Shown here one piece after another: positions 26,416 through 35,107 of a stretch of 64,000 nt of DNA. The DNA is taken from NCBI GenBank assembly GCA_019057865.1, contig JAHLWP010000001.1:178668-242667 (forward strand). The letters are read 5' to 3'. The DNA is from Promethearchaeota archaeon (GTDB taxonomy: Archaea > Asgardarchaeota > Lokiarchaeia > Sigyniarchaeales > SOKP01). Position 1 is the first letter of the stretch; each line of letters starts with the position of its first letter. The notes under the pieces are model-generated. The model saw nothing but the letters and a program-made list of their open reading frames with translations. It did not search any database and was not told the origin of the DNA. The position numbers and the translations under genes are program-made.

Positions 26416-27447
26416 TTAACACATCCGTATTCCTATTTTTTTTTTATTTTTACCATTAAGTTTAATAAAATTCTTATACCATTCAACAGTTTTCATCAAA
26501 CCCTCTCTAATAGGTGTGATTTCATATCCTAATTTTTCAATAGCACTTTTAGAAGAAAACGCCCAATTATATTTCATTCCTATAATCATAGCAGGAGTGA
26601 TATAAGGAATTCTTTTTTTTGAGAGTCTTGCTTTAAATTTACATAACCGCCCATACAGAACACCCGCCCACATTGGAAGTTTTCTAGGTTTTTTAACTTC
26701 ACCTAATTCAGCTATTAAATTAAGATAATCTCTAATTTTAATATCTTCACCACCTAAAACAAAACCCTGACCGAATAAATCCTCTCTATCAATTACACTA
26801 ACCATTCCATCAATAACATCATCTAAATAAGACATACAAAAAACTGATTCTCCTTTTCCAGGAAGACCTATAAATTGCCCTGCTAAGATATCGAATATCA
26901 TCTCACCATAAATATTGAAATCTCCTGGACCATACACAAATCCAGGATAAAATATTATTGTTTTAAGACCTTTTTCTATATATTCTTTTATTTTTTCACG
27001 TCCTAGATATTTAGTCCTTTCATATTCATTAATAAAGAAATCCACATGAGGAAAGGATTCATCAGTAGGTTCTGTACTTTCTTTTGGATTTGGTCCAAGA
27101 GCTACAAAAGAACTCATATAAAAAAGCGTTATATTGTTCTCTAGAGCAATTTTAGCGATATTTTCAGCGCCCTGAACATTTATGTCGTAAAAACTGTTTT
27201 TATCTTTTGCCCAAATTATGACTTGCCCCGCTAGATGGTAAATTAAATCGACTCCTACAATATTAGATAAACTCTGAATATCTCTAACATCACCGACGGA
27301 ATATTCAATATTAGCTAAATCATTAAATGGAGTTATGTCACTTGTTTCCCTTATCAGTAACTTTAAATTATGACCTAGCTCATTCAATTTCTTTACTAAT
27401 GGGACACCAATAAATCCAGTACCGCCGGTAACTAAAATGTTAGCCAT
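26416..27447 (-). CDS. NAD(P)-dependent epimerase/dehydratase (extended SDR)
   Basis: 343 residues. ILVTGGTGFIGVPLVKKL is the extended-SDR dinucleotide site (GxxGxxG), GDVRD binds the adenine side, YHLAGQV is the NNAG counterpart, and the catalytic pair is Tyr and Lys of NEYERTKYLG, with FYPGFVYGPGD after it. The closest functional types are dihydroflavonol reductase-like or sterol/3-beta-HSD-like extended SDRs. First gene of the SDR/SCP2/ALDH/SCP2 unit, which suggests alcohol-to-acid oxidation of a hydrophobic substrate. Confidence 0.88.
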   Translation of the reverse strand: MANILVTGGTGFIGVPLVKKLNELGHNLKLLIRETSDITPFNDLANIEYSVGDVRDIQSLSNIVGVDLIYHLAGQVIIWAKDKNSFYDINVQGAENIAKIALENNITLFYMSSFVALGPNPKESTEPTDESFPHVDFFINEYERTKYLGREKIKEYIEKGLKTIIFYPGFVYGPGDFNIYGEMIFDILAGQFIGLPGKGESVFCMSYLDDVIDGMVSVIDREDLFGQGFVLGGEDIKIRDYLNLIAELGEVKKPRKLPMWAGVLYGRLCKFKARLSKKRIPYITPAMIIGMKYNWAFSSKSAIEKLGYEITPIREGLMKTVEWYKNFIKLNGKNKKKIGIRMC

Positions 27448-27656
27448 TACTAAAATTCCTAAATATCAAAAATTAGTGTTTAAATATTTGATAGGTATCT
27501 ACCGGTCTTTTTTAAATATTTCATACTAATAACATTTGTAATGGTTAAAAGTTTGAAAAATAGGAAATTAAAATAATCTCAGTTGTAATGATTTATTTCT
27601 TTTTAAACATATTAGTATTATACTTAGATTTTAATTTTAAGGGTGCATAATAATCA

Positions 27657-28250
27657 ATGAATGATATTGGTAAAAGTATAAAAAAGTTTAGTGCATCCAC
27701 TATGCCTAAGAAAGATTCTTCATATATTACCTCTCAATTGGAATTACCCTTCTTAGAGACTTCACCAGATCTTTTAGAAGAAATATTTCATACCCTTAGG
27801 GATAAATTTGGTTTATATAAGAACTCGAATCAAAAGCTAATTGATTTAGGAGCTGGGAATGGCACTGTCATTATATATTCTGCCTTAAATTATAATATAG
27901 AATCTTTTGGAATTGAAATCAATCCAAATTTAATAGAAGAAACGAAAAAAAGGATTAGAATATTAAAAACAAAACATAATCATAAAAGAAGTATAATAAA
28001 AAACATTAAAATAGAATTAGGAGATTTTTATCAAAAAAACCTAAAAAAATTTGACTTTATATATATATATTCCTTTCCTACAATGCAAAAATTCTTAAAA
28101 CATGTGTTTTTTACAGCAAAAAAGGGCGCAATTATTATTTCACACAAATATCCTTTGAATGGTTTAAATTCATATTTAAAGCTTGATTATGAATTAAAAC
28201 AAAAGAAGGGAAATAAAGAATGTTCCACCTATTTTTATTCTAAACTTTAA
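27657..28250 (+). CDS. SAM-dependent methyltransferase
   Basis: 197 residues. LIDLGAGNGTVIIYSAL is the glycine-rich motif I of a class I methyltransferase and SFGIEINPNLIEETKKR is motif II with the acidic ribose-binding Glu. FDFIYIYSFPTMQKFL corresponds to the post-motif region; it has no NPPY-type amine-methylation motif. The N-terminal DSSYITSQLELPFLETSPDLLEE segment resembles protein-lysine or DOT1-like class I enzymes of archaea. Substrate uncertain. Single gene, ATG start, 210 bases after the divergent SDR gene. Confidence 0.8.
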   Translation: MNDIGKSIKKFSASTMPKKDSSYITSQLELPFLETSPDLLEEIFHTLRDKFGLYKNSNQKLIDLGAGNGTVIIYSALNYNIESFGIEINPNLIEETKKRIRILKTKHNHKRSIIKNIKIELGDFYQKNLKKFDFIYIYSFPTMQKFLKHVFFTAKKGAIIISHKYPLNGLNSYLKLDYELKQKKGNKECSTYFYSKL

Positions 28251-28364
28251 ATATTTTTTCCATTGTCGCTAAAAAATATAATTATAAATAAAGTGATAAT
28301 AAATAATTATATACTTCTATTATTGAATAATTAATTAATTATAAAAAATGGTGTAAATTTAGAA

Positions 28365-29078
28365 ATGGCTATTTCTGCAGAGGGATTGCTAGATGGGATG
28401 ACTTCTGCTGGTATTGTCCTATCAGCAACTATTTTCGGGTTATTTTCTTTATATAAAGCCATAAAACTAAAAGCGAAGCTTCTTGGAGTTGCTGCTCTTA
28501 CTATGTTTTTTGTGGGTCTTTTATGGTTAGGACCTTTCACTGACATGATATCTTTGCTTATAAGAGAAAAGAATATAGGACATCCTCCTCATTATGAAAT
28601 TTATGCAATCTTAAGCTATATATGGGTTGCTCCGACTCTTGTCTTCGCAATGTTTTTAGGAGGCGAGTTAATTTGGCCAAAAGGCAAATGGATACTTGTA
28701 GGCATTTACATAGCTTTAAGTGTTGTCTTTGAGATGTTCCTTTGGTTTAATACAAATCATTCATTTGAAGAACTTGCTCCTGAAATTCCAGGTGAAACTA
28801 TAATAGCTGCGAGTTTTGATCGTACCCATCCAACATTTATGTTAGTTGCTATATTTTTAGTTTCAGCACTAGTATTCTTAGGAATTGGATTTTTAATTAA
28901 AGCAAAACAAGCAACTGGAGATTTGAGAAGGAAATTCCTGTATCTATCAATTGGTTTTATTATTTTTGTGTTGGCAGGAGCTTCAGATTCTTTAATCGAA
29001 CCTGGTGCCCTTTTATGGATTATTAGAGGTGTTATGATGACTTTCGCCATATGGTTGTATCTGGGGTTAAAGACTTAA
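28365..29078 (+). CDS. Seven-helix-type membrane protein, unknown function
   Basis: 237 residues with about seven hydrophobic segments (near 15-33, 41-60, 80-100, 107-127, 150-175, 188-207 and 214-234) and short loops. The pattern resembles the 7-TM sensor modules found in archaeal membrane proteins, but here with no attached kinase or other output domain. No conserved Lys for retinal is placed in the last helix (SFIDS-like LIEPGALLWIIRG instead), so it is not a rhodopsin. A 14-T tract follows the stop. Function unknown. Confidence 0.65.
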   Translation: MAISAEGLLDGMTSAGIVLSATIFGLFSLYKAIKLKAKLLGVAALTMFFVGLLWLGPFTDMISLLIREKNIGHPPHYEIYAILSYIWVAPTLVFAMFLGGELIWPKGKWILVGIYIALSVVFEMFLWFNTNHSFEELAPEIPGETIIAASFDRTHPTFMLVAIFLVSALVFLGIGFLIKAKQATGDLRRKFLYLSIGFIIFVLAGASDSLIEPGALLWIIRGVMMTFAIWLYLGLKT

Positions 29079-29092
29079 TTTTTTTTTTTTTT
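29079..29092 (+). terminator. 14-T tract directly after the membrane protein gene
   Basis: The stop codon at 29076-29078 is followed at once by an uninterrupted run of 14 T, the form of an intrinsic archaeal terminator. No hairpin precedes it. Confidence 0.5.
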
Positions 29093-29158
29093 CTTTAGTT
29101 TTCCTCTCTGGTAACTTTAAATCTGTTAAGCAAATTAAATAGAAATTTGCATCTTGTG

Positions 29159-29491
29159 CTATTTTTCATTAATTTTAATCAGCATATCTTTTAAAAATAA
29201 TTTCATAAAGTATCTCTGACTATTACAAAACTCTAATTTTTGATTGTTAGTTAAATTAGAGCAATTAGATAAGATAGAATGAATATCATGTGAAATAATA
29301 AGATATTCATCTTTAGGATCATGAGATTTGCGTTCTAAACTATTACTCTCTTGGGAGTAATTTTTATTGGAAAAAGTTTCATTAAAATTATGATTAATTT
29401 CTATTGGATATTTGTTTTCGTAAGCAATTAAAGATGAAATTATTAAATCCGAAATTGCATAAAAATTGTCATTTGAATCCTTTTGCTTCAA
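29159..29491 (-). CDS. Hypothetical protein, possibly a 5'-degraded gene
   Basis: 110 residues from a TTG at 29491. No known domain; Asn- and Ser-rich middle (KNYSQESNSLERKSH) between two helical parts. The same frame stays open for about 60 more codons upstream, to a TAA near 29672, without any ATG or GTG, and reads like protein (ISPGGYIISKGFASKE). So either the annotated start is far inside a gene whose real start has been lost, or a rare start codon is used. Convergent with the 7-TM gene. Low certainty that it is functional. Confidence 0.35.
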   Translation of the reverse strand: MKQKDSNDNFYAISDLIISSLIAYENKYPIEINHNFNETFSNKNYSQESNSLERKSHDPKDEYLIISHDIHSILSNCSNLTNNQKLEFCNSQRYFMKLFLKDMLIKINEK

Positions 29492-29935
29492 TAACTCCGA
29501 GACCAGTCCAGAAATTAGGTTAAAAGTAGGATTTTGAAATTTTGGTTTATCTAAACTATTTGATTCTTCAAAACTTATTTTACTTCCGAAGATTTGGTTA
29601 GATAATTCTTTGCTAGCAAATCCTTTAGAAATTATGTATCCACCCGGAGAAATTTCAATTTGATTTTAGTAAGATTTACTAACTATTTAAAAAAAAAGCC
29701 TCTGCGAATTTATTAGAAATATTAGTTGTTCCACATTTAAGGAAAAATTGCACAAAAAACTTCAGATAATCATTTTATTGGGAATAAGGAAAAAAGTTTC
29801 AGCTAGTTAATTTCAAATGAGAATTTAGAGTTTAATTTTAAAAATTTAATTTTTTTTATTCTTTTTAAATATGTTTAATAGAACTAAGTTTCGTAGCGAA
29901 TAATAAAAAAAAATTTATTAAAATTAATAAAAAAT
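29492..29935. other. Intergenic region without a supported gene
   Basis: Holds the start-less upstream extension of the preceding minus-strand frame (to about 29672) and then AT-rich DNA with several short A and T runs. No tRNA, repeat or clear promoter element seen. Confidence 0.4.
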
Positions 29936-30511
29936 TTATAGGTTTGAACCGCAATTTGGGCAAAAATTTGCTTTTACTTCTAACTTATGACCACAATAAA
30001 CACAGTAGTTCTTACCTTCTGTTTGTAAGGGAGCTTCTAATTTCTTTTCTGGGGGAGAATATTCTTTTGATTGGGTATATGAAATTCCTTTTCCTAAAAT
30101 TATTTCTCCCGTATCAGGACTAAAACTGTATTGGACTACACCACGATTTCGTAAATCTAATAAAACCCTAAGCAAATCTTTTGGTCTCATTCCTATCTCT
30201 AGTGCAATGTGTTCAAGTTTATGAGTTCCTTGAAAATTTCTTTGGATTAAAGCATTTTTAACTACTTGCTTATATTTATAGTTAGTATAAAGTTGGTTAA
30301 ATCCACCAATGAAAATAAAGAAGCTAGGGATAAATAACCAGAATCCCCACGCAGAAAGCCCTATAAATTCAATTTCAAAAGCTCTAAGAAATAATGATAA
30401 GACAGCAACAAAGAGAAACACTATTGCAACAGCAAAGGTCCCAATAGCAGCCTCGTATTTTTCCTTATAGTAATAACGATGTTTATATTTATCACTTGAC
30501 ACTTTTGTCAA
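29936..30511 (-). CDS. Membrane protein with winged helix and C-terminal zinc ribbon
   Basis: 191 residues. Two membrane segments (about 22-43 and 52-73) are followed by a winged-helix-like part (LEHIALEIGMRPKDLLRVLLDLRNRGVVQYSF, about 95-130) and a C-terminal zinc ribbon (CVYCGHKL and CPNCG). The winged region resembles PCI-type or ArsR-type folds. Such a membrane anchor plus helix-turn-helix plus zinc ribbon could be a membrane-tethered regulator or a scaffold. ATG start. Divergent from the bPH2-HTH gene across a 458-bp region with two palindromes. Confidence 0.65.
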   Translation of the reverse strand: MTKVSSDKYKHRYYYKEKYEAAIGTFAVAIVFLFVAVLSLFLRAFEIEFIGLSAWGFWLFIPSFFIFIGGFNQLYTNYKYKQVVKNALIQRNFQGTHKLEHIALEIGMRPKDLLRVLLDLRNRGVVQYSFSPDTGEIILGKGISYTQSKEYSPPEKKLEAPLQTEGKNYCVYCGHKLEVKANFCPNCGSNL

Positions 30512-30847
30512 CTCAATTTTTTAAAACTCAATTTTTTAAAAGTTTATAGAGATTATTATTAATATTTGTATATATTTTTTGATTAGTCCATTTTTTATTA
30601 ACTTTGATTTTATAAAAAAAAACTATGGATACTCATTCACTAAGTAACTCTTATAAGCGAGAGAATATTTGAGAAGCATTTTTTATCGAAGGGAAAAAAT
30701 TTAGCGAACATTTAAATTGCTTTTTGCAACTCTTCTTATTATTCTCTCTATAAAGAGGGTTTTAGATCAATAAAACAAATTTGGATTAATTTTATATTTT
30801 TGATATTAATTTTAGTTAAATAAAAAAAAAAATTTAAAAAGATCAAA

Positions 30848-30928
30848 TGTTAAGTTTTATTAACGCTTTTAAATTCAGATTTTTCAAAGATCAAAACATT
30901 TAAATATTTATGTTAAGTTTATTTAACA
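30848..30928. promoter_or_regulatory. Twin 18-bp palindromic boxes and TATA-like element before the bPH2-HTH gene
   Basis: Box 1 (30848-30865) TGTTAAGTTTTATTAACG and box 2 (30911-30928) TGTTAAGTTTATTTAACA share 15 of 18 positions. Both are dyads with six-base arms (box 1 imperfect by one base). They are 63 bases apart, six helical turns, so proteins would bind the same DNA face. A TATA-like TTTAAATA lies at 30899-30906, directly before box 2, so box 2 would cover the transcription start. A GGAGG Shine-Dalgarno (30959-30963) precedes the ATG at 30970. Autorepression by one of the two downstream HTH proteins is the simplest reading. Confidence 0.55.
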
Positions 30929-30969
30929 TAGAATGAATTAATATTTTTTTAAAAAAAAGGAGGAAAAAA

Positions 30970-31818
30970 ATGAATAAAGAAAATTTTTCATATGAAGGGA
31001 CGATTTCGAACAGTTATAGAAATAAAGAAGTATTAAAGGGGGGATTAATTTTTCTTTTGATACTTAGTGCAGTTACAACGTTAGCAACATTCCTTTCTTG
31101 GGTTGCAGTTACTGATGATGGAATTAATCCTGAAAATTTCACAAATCTTGTTATATTATTAGTGATTTTATTTGTATTTATAATTCCATTTACAATAATA
31201 ATGGTAATACAAATTTGGTATTACACTGCTTATGTACATAAATTCTCTTACAAAATATCAGAAGATCACATAGTTATTAATCATGGTGTTTTTACACAAG
31301 TGAGAGCAACTATTCCTCATAGTCGAATTCAAAATATTAACATAGTAAATGGCGTTTTTGACAGAATGTTTAAAACATTTACAGTTAAAATTGAAACTGC
31401 TGGATCAGCTGCTGCTGCCGCTAGTGCTCAAAAGGGCATATTACGACCAGAGGGATATATCCCTGGTCTCAAAGATCCCTATATCATCGAAAATAAAATA
31501 AAAGAAATGATGACAAAGTATTCTGCTGTACCCTCTGGATTAGAAGATAAAATATTCAAACCAGAAGAGCTCGCATTTGATAACTTCATTAGTTATATTC
31601 TCTCAAAAATGAGAGAAGGGGAAAAACTAAAGACATCAATAAAAGAATTGAGAGAGAAGAATAATATGTCAACTGCTCAATTGGCTGAAAAAGTAGGAGT
31701 CCCCATTCAAACAATAAATTATTTGGAAGAAGGTAGATATAATCCTAGCTTAACATTAGCATATAACATTGCTGAAGTATTGAATTGTAGAATCGAAGAT
31801 CTTTTTAAAATGGTTTAA
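30970..31818 (+). CDS. Membrane bPH2-domain protein fused to a C-terminal XRE helix-turn-helix
   Basis: 282 residues. Two membrane helices (about 21-47 and 59-91) are followed by a bacterial-type PH domain of the bPH2/DUF304 kind (KFSYKISEDHIVINHGVFTQ, ATIPHSRIQNINIVNGVFDRMF). A linker rich in Ala leads to a C-terminal XRE-type HTH (about 219-280: IKELREKNNMSTAQLAEKVG, with NYLEEGRYNPSLTLA). Predicted to be a membrane-tethered DNA-binding protein. The HTH is closely similar to the soluble HTH protein encoded next. Strong Shine-Dalgarno and two upstream palindromes suggest autoregulation. This fusion is unusual. Confidence 0.85.
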   Translation: MNKENFSYEGTISNSYRNKEVLKGGLIFLLILSAVTTLATFLSWVAVTDDGINPENFTNLVILLVILFVFIIPFTIIMVIQIWYYTAYVHKFSYKISEDHIVINHGVFTQVRATIPHSRIQNINIVNGVFDRMFKTFTVKIETAGSAAAAASAQKGILRPEGYIPGLKDPYIIENKIKEMMTKYSAVPSGLEDKIFKPEELAFDNFISYILSKMREGEKLKTSIKELREKNNMSTAQLAEKVGVPIQTINYLEEGRYNPSLTLAYNIAEVLNCRIEDLFKMV

Positions 31819-31901
31819 TTTTAAGTTTTTATTTCCTTTTTTTATTTTTAATTTAAATATAATATTAAATAGGTTAGTAAACACTGAAATTTAGGAAGAA
31901 A

Positions 31902-32300
31902 TTGGTCACAAGGATAAAAGAACTGAGAGATGAGAGAAATCTTAAACAGCTAGAATTAGCTGGCTTAGTAGGTGTTTCTCGCCAAACTATTTATTTTTTA
32001 GAAAAAGGATCATATAATCCTTCCTTAACATTATCTCTAAAAATTGCAGAAATTTTTAATAAAACGATAGAAGAAGTTTTCTATTTTGAACCTATAATTA
32101 AAGATGTATTGGGAAGTAAAACATTAGATGAATTAGAAGATATATCTGAAAAATCGGGAGTTAATACAGAGAGATTAATAAAGTTAAAGGATTTAAATGA
32201 CGAGCAATTATTAAATAATTTCAACGAAAAAGAATTGTTCAAGATTGCTCGAGCTATTGGAGAGAGTTTTGATGCTATTTTTACAAAGAATTTGATTTGA
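31902..32300 (+). CDS. XRE-family transcription regulator
   Basis: 132 residues from a TTG preceded by AGGAAG. Residues 1-60 are an XRE HTH (RIKELRDERNLKQLELAGLVG, RQTIYFLEKGSYNPSLTLS) strikingly like the HTH at the end of the preceding gene. The C-terminal 70 residues are helical (KSGVNTERLIKLKDLNDEQLL) and probably mediate dimerisation or ligand response. 83 bases after the bPH2-HTH gene on the same strand, so the pair may share the promoter with the twin palindromes and compete for the same sites. Confidence 0.85.
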   Translation: MVTRIKELRDERNLKQLELAGLVGVSRQTIYFLEKGSYNPSLTLSLKIAEIFNKTIEEVFYFEPIIKDVLGSKTLDELEDISEKSGVNTERLIKLKDLNDEQLLNNFNEKELFKIARAIGESFDAIFTKNLI

Positions 32301-32458
32301 ATCATTATATAATAATATTACTACATAACAAAATTATGTTACTCTGGTATTACAGATGTATTATAACTCTTTTTTTTTCTCTATTATATAGATTTTAATG
32401 ATTCGATGAGAATATTCTCCAAACTTTTTAAATTTTTACAATTAACTGCTTTCAGATT

Positions 32459-33223
32459 ATGATTTGCGATATTGTGATTATTCGGGATGGCTTACCGTTA
32501 TTATCTAAGAGCTTTAATGATCCTTCTAGTTCACAAACTCTTTTTACTCAAGGAGATAACCTTATTATGGCATCAGGCTTTTTTTCAGCATTAAATTCAT
32601 TTTCAGATTCCTTTGAGGATTTAGGAAATATCAGTGAAATAAAATTAGCAAATAATAACCTAAAAGTATCTTTTCTGAGAGATTCAAGCATTCCAAATTT
32701 AATATTTTTAGCGACATATGATGAAAATTCCAAGGAATTAACAGTTCAAAGTGTTTTAAAAAAAATTTCTAACTCATTTTTACAAAAATATAATCATAAT
32801 CAAATATTAGAGTGGAGTGGGAGTAAATATACTTTTAAATCATTTGAACAGGAAATTACGCGATACATAAATGAAGAGCAAGATAAAATTAAAACAAAGT
32901 CTAATCATAACATTAATGATGTTCTTAATAGTTTAGGAATTAAGATCGAAGATACTGCAAATTCAATAATTGCTAGGGTTGATGAAATAGAAGAAAAGAA
33001 TCTTTCATTACCAGAATATTATAAACATATACCACATTTCACAATATCCAAAAAAATTAACCCTAAATTTTACTTAACTGGTGAAACTTCTCATAAAGTT
33101 TTCTATCAGATTGATGGGAAAAAATCAATTGAATCAATAGCAAAAGAGTTGAGTATCGAACCAGAAAAAGTCTATAATATTTCTAAAAATTTAATAAAAT
33201 TAGGTTTTATATCAATATTTTAA
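32459..33223 (+). CDS. Longin-like domain protein with C-terminal winged helix
   Basis: 254 residues. The first 120 residues have the strand order of a longin/roadblock-like fold: CDIVIIRDGLPLLSKSF, a helix NLIMASGFFSALNSFSDSF, then strands ISEIKLANNNLKVSFL and NLIFLATYDENS, then a long helix. This N-terminus is typical of Asgard longin-like proteins that may act with small GTPases. The C-terminal 70 residues (FYLTGETSHKVFYQIDGKKSIESIAKELSIEPEKVYNI) form a winged helix. Cytosolic. Single gene; start ATG. Domain identity is by pattern, not by search. Confidence 0.65.
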   Translation: MICDIVIIRDGLPLLSKSFNDPSSSQTLFTQGDNLIMASGFFSALNSFSDSFEDLGNISEIKLANNNLKVSFLRDSSIPNLIFLATYDENSKELTVQSVLKKISNSFLQKYNHNQILEWSGSKYTFKSFEQEITRYINEEQDKIKTKSNHNINDVLNSLGIKIEDTANSIIARVDEIEEKNLSLPEYYKHIPHFTISKKINPKFYLTGETSHKVFYQIDGKKSIESIAKELSIEPEKVYNISKNLIKLGFISIF

Positions 33224-33252
33224 AGAGTTTAATCCATTAATTTGTATTTTAA

Positions 33253-33561
33253 TTATTGCTTATGTTTTCTTCTCTCTTGTTGCTTTTTTCTTCTCTTTTC
33301 TGCTTCTTGGATATCCTCTTCTAATTGTTCTAATCTTGCTGAATCTTTACCAGTAAATTTAAATTCACCATAAATCTTACTTTCTTCTTTTTGACCAGAT
33401 TTAGAAATTTTTTCAAAAGAAATTGTAATAGGTTTATCTTGTTTAAGAGCTAAATTAATAAAATTAATAAAACCAATATGTTTACTGGGTGCTATGTTAA
33501 ATTTCAAGCAAATTTCTTTATTTTTCTTAGTTCTTGTTTTTAGGGTTAAACGTAATTTCAA
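33253..33561 (-). CDS. Small basic protein, unknown function
   Basis: 102 residues from ATG. Beta-rich first two thirds (KLRLTLKTRTKKNKEICLKFNI, ITISFEKISK, IYGEFKFTG) and a charged helical tail (LEQLEEDIQEAEKRRKKQQERRKHKQ) that could bind nucleic acid. No cysteines in a metal motif, no membrane span. Not recognised. Convergent with the longin-like gene and divergent from the CDP-alcohol phosphotransferase gene. Confidence 0.55.
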   Translation of the reverse strand: MKLRLTLKTRTKKNKEICLKFNIAPSKHIGFINFINLALKQDKPITISFEKISKSGQKEESKIYGEFKFTGKDSARLEQLEEDIQEAEKRRKKQQERRKHKQ

Positions 33562-33754
33562 GAATTCCCACTTTTTATTAAAAATTTAAATTAATTATAT
33601 ATTTTAAAAGTACCAAAATAAAAAAATTATATTATAATCATAATTTCGTATATAATAATATTTTAAATCAAAAAATCAATATTAAGATATTTAAATGCGA
33701 ATTTCAAATATTTAGTATATTAAAAACTTCAAAAAATCAAGAAAATTTGATAAA

Positions 33755-34378
33755 ATGCCTTCGAAATTTAGGATACGATATATTTTTCACCCTTTAGTTG
33801 AGATTCTCGCTAAATGCTGCATTAAAATTGGTATCACACCAAATTTAGCGACAATTTTTATGTTCTTTTTTGCTATACTTAGTGCAATTTCTCTTATTTT
33901 ATTCTCTAGTCTTTTGTTTTCTGCAATTTTTATATTTATTACCGGGATTATGGATGGAATTGACGGTGCTATTGCTAGATTAACAGGAAAAAGCTCATCA
34001 TTTGGTAGTTTTTTCGATTCTATTATGGACAGATTTTCAGAATTTATAATTTTTTTTGGGCTTATGGTTTTTTGTTGGGATAAGATGCTCTGGAATCTTT
34101 TTGATATGAATTTAATAGTAACTATAGCTTTTTTAGGTTCAATTATGATTAGTTATATTAGAGCAAGAGCTTACGTATTTTTTAAGGGAGATTTTGATAT
34201 TGGGTTAATGGCCAGATCAGAAAGACTATTTTATATTTTTATAACAATGCTAATCGCTTTTTTTTTTGGATTTATGAACGAGCTTCTTTTTGTTTTTATG
34301 TGGCTTGTAATTGGAACAGCAATATTTAGATTTGTAAAAATTAATAAACAAATAAAAAAAGAAGTAAATGAACAATAA
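33755..34378 (+). CDS. CDP-alcohol phosphatidyltransferase family protein
   Basis: 207 residues, about five or six membrane segments. The family motif is complete: DGIDGAIARLTGKSSSFGSFFDSIMD gives D-x2-DG-x2-AR then G-x3-D-x3-D, the metal and CDP site at the membrane surface. In archaea such enzymes make archaetidyl-serine, -glycerol or -inositol-phosphate from CDP-archaeol. The second Asp-rich end and small size are compatible with archaetidylinositol-phosphate synthase, but the head group is not decidable. Convergent with ribK, ten bases apart. Confidence 0.9.
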   Translation: MPSKFRIRYIFHPLVEILAKCCIKIGITPNLATIFMFFFAILSAISLILFSSLLFSAIFIFITGIMDGIDGAIARLTGKSSSFGSFFDSIMDRFSEFIIFFGLMVFCWDKMLWNLFDMNLIVTIAFLGSIMISYIRARAYVFFKGDFDIGLMARSERLFYIFITMLIAFFFGFMNELLFVFMWLVIGTAIFRFVKINKQIKKEVNEQ

Positions 34379-34387
34379 GTAATTATA

Positions 34388-35098
34388 TTATTCTTTTATT
34401 AATTCAATTCTTACTCTATCACCATCATGTAAATTCAATATATCTCTTAAATAAGGTTCTGCCAAGATCTCAACAATATTTTTCTTATGGTGTGTTCTTT
34501 TAATTTTTAATATTGCTGCATTTACCTTTTTTTCTTGATTATCTAAACGAGAGACAAAACAATAATGACAATCAACTGAACCGAAAGTCCGTCCCTCCTC
34601 GACATCTTTAAATCCATCGATTTTAACAGGGATTCGATTTTTTAAATTTTCCATTAATAATTCATAATTAAGATCGCTTAGTTGGAGATTTAATGTTCCA
34701 AAAAAAGGAATAAATCTTAATTTTTCCTGAAACTGCTTAAGATAGTTTTTAATTTTGACATAATAATGACCCTCTCCTATCCCAGTAGTAACCTCCCCTA
34801 CAATTAAAATACTTTCTAGAATTTGTTTCAAACTTTTATACATTGCAAGTATTGCATCAGCGCCTTTTTTAGTTATTCTTATTATTTGCTCTTTTGCTTC
34901 AATCTTCCTCTCAATCCATCCAATTTCTTCTAAGGTATTAATCCTTCTTGATGCTGTTTGTTGAGATAAGTTTAAAACCTTTCCAAACTCAACACTACTA
35001 ATATGAATTGCTTTCTGGCTCCCAATGTTATGAGATAGGTGATAAAGAGCAAACCAATTTGCATAGTTTTCTGGTGTAATTTCCTTTTCTTTTGACAT
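34388..35098 (-). CDS. ribK: CTP-dependent riboflavin kinase with N-terminal winged helix
   Basis: 236 residues. Residues 1-90 are a winged helix (FGKVLNLSQQTASRRINTLEEIGWIE) of the MarR type; residues 100-236 are the archaeal riboflavin kinase barrel (VGEVTTGIGEGHYYVKI, PFFGTLNLQL, HHKKNIVEILAEPYLRDILNLHDGDRVRIEL). It phosphorylates riboflavin to FMN using CTP. The N-terminal domain is found in a subset of RibK and may autoregulate flavin synthesis. Nine bases after ribL, which makes FAD from FMN, so the operon carries both last steps of flavin cofactor synthesis. Confidence 0.93.
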   Translation of the reverse strand: MSKEKEITPENYANWFALYHLSHNIGSQKAIHISSVEFGKVLNLSQQTASRRINTLEEIGWIERKIEAKEQIIRITKKGADAILAMYKSLKQILESILIVGEVTTGIGEGHYYVKIKNYLKQFQEKLRFIPFFGTLNLQLSDLNYELLMENLKNRIPVKIDGFKDVEEGRTFGSVDCHYCFVSRLDNQEKKVNAAILKIKRTHHKKNIVEILAEPYLRDILNLHDGDRVRIELIKE

Positions 35099-35107
35099 AT
35101 TACCTTT

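Noticed and set aside
28365..29078. Rhodopsin-like 7-TM protein
   Set aside because: No lysine at the retinal site in the last helix and no rhodopsin motifs.
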